64,000 bases of DNA from Embiotoca jacksoni (taxonomy: Eukaryota > Chordata > Actinopteri > Embiotocidae). This document shows, one piece after another, positions 57,836 to 64,000 of this stretch (within the stretch, counting starts at the first letter, position 1; every line of letters starts with the position of its first letter). Location: NCBI GenBank assembly GCA_022577435.1, contig JAKOON010000041.1, positions 2,129,501 to 2,193,500 of the forward strand, read 5' to 3'. The notes beneath the pieces were generated by a model. That model saw only the letters and a list, made by a program, of their open reading frames with translations, searched no databases and was not told the origin of the DNA. The position numbers and the translations under genes were made by a program.

Positions 57836-57957
57836 TGTCAATCAGGGACACGTTGGACATGTCACTCGGGGACACGTTGGACATGTCAATCTGGGACACG
57901 TTGGACATGTCACTCGGGGACACGTTGGACATGTCAATCTGGGACACGTGACATGAG
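57836..57957. repeat. 24-bp minisatellite with alternating unit types
   Basis: Five copies of a 24-bp unit (gggacacgttggacatgtca plus ctcg or atct/atca). Units alternate between the two 3' variants, so duplication has acted on 48-bp pairs. The last unit is shortened. Confidence 0.92.
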
Positions 57958-58089
57958 AGAGGAGGAGGGAGAGAGGAGGGAGAGAGGGAGTGAATGTTGT
58001 GACGGACAGGTCCAGAGTCTGTTGATGTGGTCAGGTTGTCAGTTAGAGAGAGTCAGAGATAAAGAAGTGGTCGGAGACATGAAGTGGAG

Positions 58090-58880
58090 TTACAGTGAGG
58101 TTAGATGTGGAGCAGTTTCTGGTGAAATATAGTCCAGGTGGTTCCAACCTTTGTGAGGAGGAGGAGAAGGACTGAGGGAGACAGCAAAGGAAGACAGGAA
58201 GAGCACAAGGTCAGATGACTTCTCAGTCTGGATGTTAAAGTCACCCAGAAGGACAAGTGGAGGACCATGTTCTGGGACGTTTGACAGGAGGACGTCTAAT
58301 TCGTCCAAGAAATCTCCCAAAGGACCTGGAGGACGGTAGAGGACAACAATGTTTAATTGTACTGGATGAGTAACTGTCACAGCATGAAACTCAAGAGACA
58401 GTGAGGTAGGAAGTGGAAGTGGGTACAGAGAAAACCTCCATTTAGGGAGATGAGTAGACCTGTACTCCCCCTCCTCCCCCTACCAGAGGGTTGGGGGTGT
58501 GGCTGAAGGAGAAGACAGAGGAGAGAGCAGCAGGGTGGATGTTGTCCGGTGTGATCCAGGTCTCAGTGAGACCAAAGAAGTCCAGAGATGAAGTCTGTCC
58601 TGCAGCTGACTGACAGTCCAGAGTCCTCCTGTGACGAGGAGTTGGGTATGAGTGGAACGGGTGGGACAGATAACAGAGGAAAGGTTACGGTGTTGGTGTG
58701 AACGAGTGAGAGGCCTGTAGTATCTACGAGTAGATATACGCACCGGGACGGAAAGTACACACATACTCAGATAGTAGTACTTAACTTATACTCAGCGTCC
58801 CCCGAAGACTCCAACGAAAGACTCCTTTGTCTTCATTCGACAATTCCTCACTGACGCTTCCTGGTTTTATAACAGGGTTG
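58090..58880 (-). mobile_element. LINE endonuclease fragment (L2/CR1-like)
   Basis: The minus-strand frame 58380-58090 contains VQLNIVVLYRPPGPL, FLDELDVLLSNV and PLVLLGDFNIQTEKSSD, the endonuclease core (GDFN) of a CR1/L2-type LINE. Upstream frames (58764-58480) contain further endonuclease sequence out of frame (an LTETWITPDN-like reading). The 5' and 3' parts of the element are absent. A decayed fragment. Confidence 0.72.
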
Positions 58881-59515
58881 GCTACAGCTGGTCAGACCAC
58901 ACCTCCTGCTCGTTAGACCACACCTCCTGCTCGTTAGACCTCCCGTCACCAGGTGTTACAAATATGCAGCAATAGAAACTCACCACTGATTACTAAACAA
59001 AGAAAACTTTCACACAGTCTCTAGATTTTGTCCCAACTTGTCTCAGAGTCTTTTTACCTCAAACTGGTAGAAAGTCAAATACAACTTAGTCCTTAATAGA
59101 ATTGAAATAAAGACCAGCAGTTTAACTCTAAACTTGTTCTCTTTGACTCACAGTTACTTGAGTGAAAACAAGAATCCAGTCACAAACAATTCCAGCTACC
59201 AGAATCCATCCAAGCTTCAGTAGTCTAGATATCCTAAAACAGCAGATGTAATAATAAACTTTAGCAGAGAAGAGTATTTAAAGATTATACTTTCCTTTAG
59301 TTCAAGTGATCCGGCTGGATGTCGTCCTCCAAAAGTCAAAAATACACAATACACTAACACGCAATACACTAAATACATCAAATACATCAGCCTCCAAAAT
59401 ATCTGCAGCTTTAATTATTTTACCCAGAAATCAACATGTTTCCGTGTCCTCTGTTTAACTCAATAAACACACTGATTCTTCTGTCCAGCAGCAGCAGTGG
59501 AGAAGAAACACTTTG
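58881..59515. other. No supported gene
   Basis: AT-rich, with a short direct repeat cacacctcctgctcgttaga at about 58897-58940. Nothing else recognised. Confidence 0.5.
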
Positions 59516-59757
59516 TGTTCAGGAACAGCTGCAGCTTCATCACACGCTTTTAATTTGAAAATCCTTTATGTCGGTGGCTCCGCCCCTTCCTCTACAGAGC
59601 CAAGATGGCGACCGTTTAGGGTGGAAAGTGTCCAGAGTTTCACACTTCTTGTATGGCTTGTTCTGACTGCATCATCCTGGTACTGGTAGTGTTCTGATGG
59701 TTCTGTACTGATGCACTCAGAATAGTGAGAGTTAGTACACAAGTAGAACATCTGGAA
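59516..59757 (-). mobile_element. Dispersed repeat family S, copy 2 (inverted)
   Basis: The inverse of the 37.3-37.56 kb copy, from ttgtgttcaggaacagctgc to the ttagtacacaagtagaacat end. At this edge it has a single ttccagatgtt unit (inverted), the likely ancestor of the 20-bp array at 37.1 kb. Confidence 0.75.
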
Positions 59758-59801
59758 TCACATACCGAGAAAACATTCAATAATTCATTTTTGGCCACAA
59801 C

Positions 59802-60822
59802 TACAATCCCGTTTCCCAAAAAGTTGGGATAATGTCAAATGTAAACAAATAACATAATTCAATGATTTGCAAATCACATAATCACTGCATGGGCTCAGGA
59901 ACACTTGTGAAAACCATCGTCTGTGAACACAGTTCATCGCTGCGTCCACAAATGCAGGTTAAAACTCTCCAAAGAAGAAACCAGATAGAAACATGATCCA
60001 GAAACACCGCCGCCTTCTCTGGACCGAGATCATTGAAGATGGACTGAGGTGAAGTGGACAACTGTCCTGAGGTCTGATGGATCACAATCTGAGATTCTGT
60101 TTGGAAATCATGGACGCTGCATCCTCCAGGTTAAAGAGGAGAGGGACCATCCAGCTGGTTATCAGCTCAGTTCTAAAGCCAGCATCTGTGATGGTACAGG
60201 ATGCATTAGTGCACATGGCATGGGTAGCTTGAACATCTGGAAGGAAGCATTAATGCTGAATGATATATTCAGGTTTTGGAGCAACATATGCTGCCATCCA
60301 GACAACGTCTCTTTCAGGGAAGGTCTTGTTTATTTCAGCAGAACAACGTCCAACCACATTCTGCACGTATTCCAACAGCATGGTTCTCTAGTAGAAGAGT
60401 CCGCTGATAAACTGGCCTCCTGCAGTCCAGACCTGTCAATCATTGAAAACATCTGGAGCATCAGGACATGAGCAATACAACAAAGGAGACCCTGAACTGT
60501 TGAGCAGCTGAAATCCTCTATCAGGCAAGAATGGGACCACATTTTACTTTCTAAACTCCAGAAACTGGTCTCCTCAGTTCACAAACGTTTCCAGAGTGTT
60601 GTTAAAAGAAGAGTTGCTGCAGCTCAGTGGTGAACATGATCCTGGAACAACTTATAGAGACGTGTTGCTGCATCAAGCAATGAGCAGATATTTTTATAAA
60701 ACAACAAAATTTCTCAGTTTCAACATTTGATATGTTGTATTTTGTTTATTTGCAATTAAAAATGGTGAATTCTGTTTTTATTTACATTTTCCACATCACT
60801 ACTTTTTGGAAACAAGGTTGTA
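59802..60822 (+). mobile_element. Tc1/mariner-like element with internal deletion
   Basis: The left terminus ctacaatcccgtttcccaaa and the right terminus cactactttttggaaacaag plus gttgtag bracket a copy. The 5' half, including the DNA-binding region, is missing between about 59882 and the catgggctcaggaacacttg segment. The transposase remnant (GCISAHGMGSLNIWKEAL, CSPDLSIIENIWSIRT) is nearly the same as at 50.2-51.2 kb. It cannot make an active enzyme. Confidence 0.87.
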
Positions 60823-62307
60823 GATTTAAGTTTGTAGTTGTCTCACTTTAAAGCTCACTATTCAAGATTTATTTGATTACTCCCACCAATGAATTTCTAT
60901 ACTGAACTGTGTTGACATGAATTAAGAGCTAAAAGCACCTTCAGGAGAAGGAGGATGAAAACAGGTCATACTGTTGTTAGCTGAAGATTCACTGCTTACA
61001 CCATGAAATATGTGGTGGTTTTTAATGAGCACGTGCTGCACGCTGCAACCCAGATCTCCACATGTGTGTGCAACGTCTTACTTCCTGGAGTCTTCTCCTC
61101 GCGATCTGACTTCCCTGCTGCAGTACATAAAGCTGCTTGTACAGCACCTCCTCCCTGCTCCTCTCCTCTCTCTGGCAGGACAGCCACCAAATTGGGGAGC
61201 TTCCCCACATCGCAGTTGCCAAATAACATCTTTAAGTGGTTGAACAGGACAGGGAGTCGCTGACATGCAGACAGGTACGTATAAAAGGCATTTATGAGAC
61301 AACTTAACGACCTCATCCCGCTATCTCCGACACTAAACTCTCCATCCGGCTCCCCGGGACTCTTCTGCAGGCCGGGGGAGCCGCCAGGGCAGAGATAGCT
61401 ATTAGTGCCCAGCACAGAGCCCTGTGGTGTTCTGGGGGCCCGGTAATGGCCCACTTTGAGGCCTGGTGGGAGCTTGTCATGGGGGTCTAATGAAGACAAA
61501 GGCAGGGTTTGTGGAGTAGAGAGGCCCGGGCGTGGAGGGGCTAATGCTCCATTAATGGAAACTTCTCCTGTCCTTGAGAAATCGAGGAGTTGGAGCTCGT
61601 GTTCGCACGGCGGGTGTGTTGGTGCGTGGATGCAACTGAACACACTTCAAGCATAGTGTGCTGCATGTATAATTGACACGAGGCTTTCACAGCTACACAA
61701 ACATCCATTTTAGCGCCTACAGATGTGAACATGGCTCAACACAGGTTGGTGCGCTGCTTCTGCTTCTGCTAGCTCAACTACAACATACAGACCCGGTGTG
61801 TTGTTCCCACGGGTTTCATTATTAGAGTTGCATAAATCAAAATGCAACCAGATACAAAAGTAATAAGCAGCGATGGGACATTAAAAGTTTACAGCTGTCT
61901 GGGAGGGCTGTCTGCATTCTGCATTAAAGTCTGACAAATGGATTTTTGTGGTTGCACACCTTCTTGTATTAATAGCAAAGAGGATAACACCGGGAAAATT
62001 GATATCAAGGGACGGGCAAAAGGCAGATCAGTGGCTCTGCACTCACAGCCTGTAGTCATGTAACAGCTACTCTCCAGTCCACCGGCAAGGATTTTTAATC
62101 TCCAGGTGATATTAAAGTGCTCTGAAGGATTTCCGAGATGATGAGCAATATTGTCGTTTACAGATCATTTTTTTGGCCTTTATTTAGCTGCGTTGAAGAC
62201 GAATAAATGTGAATAAAGGGGGGAGTGACATGCAGTAAATTTCAGCATGCTGGAAACCAGACCTGGGACTCACTGTTGATGGCATGAGTTCACATAGATG
62301 CACCAAC
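60823..62307. other. No supported gene; non-repetitive, balanced composition
   Basis: About 61270-62230 is unusual here for lacking simple repeats and known transposons, with mixed composition and no long coding frame of recognisable kind. It is a candidate conserved non-coding region, by inference only. Confidence 0.35.
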
Positions 62308-62815
62308 CGTCATCCATCAGTGATGTCATCAACCATCAGTGACGTCATCGTTGGTTTGTGAACGTTATGAATCCTCCAGTTCAGATTCTGTCCGTCACCA
62401 TCTTGTTAGTTCGGAGCGGTTTGGAGCAGGAAGTGACCATATTTGGACGAGCTGGGGGAGGAGCCAGCGGTGGATCTGACCGATCTGAAACCATGACGAT
62501 ACTACGTCCCGCCCACTGATAACTGTAACCTGACTGCACCACAGGCCTGTCAATCAAACAGACACGCCCCCAAAACCAGGTCTTCTTGAATCTTCTTTTC
62601 TAATGAATGAGGGATTATTTTCAGATGGACCTCCAGAAAACTAATAAGAAGGAGTGACTTTAGCTAACAACACCGAGATAACTGATGGACACATTTTATT
62701 CACTTTGGATTTGATGAGAGAAGTTGAATGGGAGTCTATGGAGCCGGAGGCTTTTTGGAGCTGACCTCTAGTGGCACTCGCTGGTATTGCAGCTGAAGAC
62801 ACTTCTGGATCATGA
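62308..62815 (+). mobile_element. Dispersed repeat family R, copy with intact CRE motif
   Basis: A match to the R copies at 33.4 and 54.0 kb. It retains TGACGTCA at 62340-62347 where those have tgatgtca. Confidence 0.85.
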
Positions 62816-63275
62816 TCATGAAAATCAATACTTAAAATTAAGATTCAGTCCAAATTTGAGTGTAAAAACATGAGTGAGCACAATAAATCTTCCACTACAG
62901 TAGCCGACCAGTATGTGACGGTGTGAGACAAAAAGTTTGGTGAATAGTGATCCAACACATTCATTATTCTGTGGTTTTAGGATTAACCTGCAATCGTCCC
63001 TCAATCATCTGACAGATCTCAATCCAGTGGTTTACTGGAGGTGAGTGAGAATGTGTTCTGTCATCATTTGGGTGAACTGTCCTTCAAGAACAAGTCAGCT
63101 GTGCCTCTTTTGTCAGCTGCTGTGTGAATTACTGCTGTGGAAAAAAAAACATGGCTGACAGGGAGTCTGGGAGGGGAAGAGGCATCGCTGCTAATAGCAG
63201 GGCATTGAATGTCGGCTGCCACGGCACACATCATTCACATGGGATGTACAGAAAAATAGCTGCACTTCGGTGGCG
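62816..63275. other. No supported gene
   Basis: No recognisable coding or repeat feature. Confidence 0.5.
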
Positions 63276-63277
63276 CT

Positions 63278-63278
<1 letters not shown>

Positions 63279-63344
<66 letters not shown>
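63279..63344. repeat. CA microsatellite
   Basis: An uninterrupted CA tract of about 65 bp. Confidence 0.97.
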
Positions 63345-63345
<1 letters not shown>

Positions 63346-63752
63346 ACACCACCTCCCTGCAGGCCCACAGAGCAGCAGAGTGATGGAGCACTGGCTGTAA
63401 AAGACTCCACACCATTAGCTTCATTGATACCTGCCAAAAAGGAAGCTGGGTGGAGGGATGGGGGGAGGTGGGGTGCAAGCCAAGTGTCACAACAACATTA
63501 TAAAGATGTTACCAGGAAGCATGAGGCGCTGTGAGCTGACAGGTCCATATCATTAACCCTGTGTTCCCCTCTGAGCCCAACCCCCCCTCACAACGTCTGA
63601 CACCGAGCACGGAGCAACGTACACAACTCAGAGAGGAACACAGTGACGACACGTCTGTGGATGGGACTTTGATCTTTGTGCTCATTTTATTGTCCGTCTG
63701 TCTCTTTTTGTGGTCTTTTTTTGAATCTCTGTGATTGTTTCCCTTCACTTTC

Positions 63753-64000
63753 CTTTGTGTCTCTGTGTCTTTGTGTGTCTTTGTGTGTCTCTGTATGTCT
63801 CTGTGTGTCTTTGTGTGTCTCTGTGCATCTCTGTGCGTCTTTGTGTCTCTGTGCGTCTCTGTGTGTCTTTGTGTGTCTCTGTGTGTCTCTGTGTCTCTGT
63901 GTGTCTCTGTGCATCTCTGTGCGTCTTTGTGTCTCTGTGCGTCTCTGTGTGTCTTTGTGGGTCTCTGTGTGTCTCTGTGTGTCTTTGTGGGTCTCTGTGT
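63753..64000. repeat. GTCTCTGT/GTGTCTTT short tandem repeat array
   Basis: Repeats of tgtctctgtg, tgtctttgtg and tgcatctctg run to the window edge and probably beyond. A longer period appears: the gtgcatctctgtgcgtcttt block at about 63822 recurs at about 63910. The minus strand is open as Arg-His-Thr-rich repeats, without meaning. Confidence 0.93.

Overview
The window is vertebrate DNA, almost certainly from a teleost fish. Its mobile elements are the usual teleost mix: Tc1/mariner elements of at least three lineages, L2-like, Rex1/CR1-like and L1 LINEs, a DIRS-type retroelement, a tRNA-derived SINE and LTR fragments. One host gene carries a fucolectin (F-type lectin) domain, and long CA tracts are abundant. 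No bacterial or phage gene organisation is present. Coding density is very low; most of the sequence is transposon-derived or tandemly repeated.

Two host genes are well supported. (1) At 2841-4448 (+) a single uninterrupted reading frame encodes a 535-residue type I membrane receptor: signal peptide, four Ig-like domains, one membrane segment and a short tail with a VEYVNV tyrosine motif. An in-frame 24-bp minisatellite (9 units) interrupts its third Ig domain. (2) At 15496-10049 (-) I assembled an eight-exon gene. Its splice phases all agree and the exons sum to 996 nt (331 codons plus stop). It encodes a predicted secreted protein with an F-type lectin domain fused to a C-type lectin-like domain. 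A possible unidentified first coding exon lies at 52524-52652 (+), and a Tyr/Asp-rich C-terminus-like frame at 48058-48153 (-) sits inside a LINE insertion.

Layout: 1-425, a 12-bp satellite; 426-2400, unannotated DNA and CA repeats; 2.8-4.9 kb, Ig receptor; 5.1-9 kb, transposon fragments and CA repeats; 10.0-15.5 kb, lectin gene; 15.6-16.2 kb, an LTR-like block upstream of it; 18.8-19.5 kb, DIRS fragment; 20.5-21.1 kb, CA repeats; 23.0-24.7 kb, a transposon nested in a dispersed repeat; 24.9-25.9 kb, a LINE-tail minisatellite; 27.1-32.6 kb, a Tc1-like element with perfect terminal repeats, split by a 4.2-kb LINE that itself carries a SINE; 36.6-39.0 kb, GAT-rich DNA, a minisatellite, a transposon and a solo LTR with target-site duplication; 41.0-42.4 kb, a second LINE-tail minisatellite; 43.7-50.2 kb, an L1 broken by a Tc1 fragment and by an L2-like LINE with a 6-bp duplication; 50.2-51.2 and 59.8-60.8 kb, two related Tc1-like relics; 55.4 and 63.3-64 kb, simple repeats.

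The recurring theme is the birth of minisatellites. Short segments were tandemly amplified inside a host Ig domain, a LINE endonuclease frame, two separate LINE 3' tails and two DNA-transposon copies. Several can be traced to a single-copy precursor elsewhere in the window. Splice models and family names come from reading the sequence only; no alignment or search was run.
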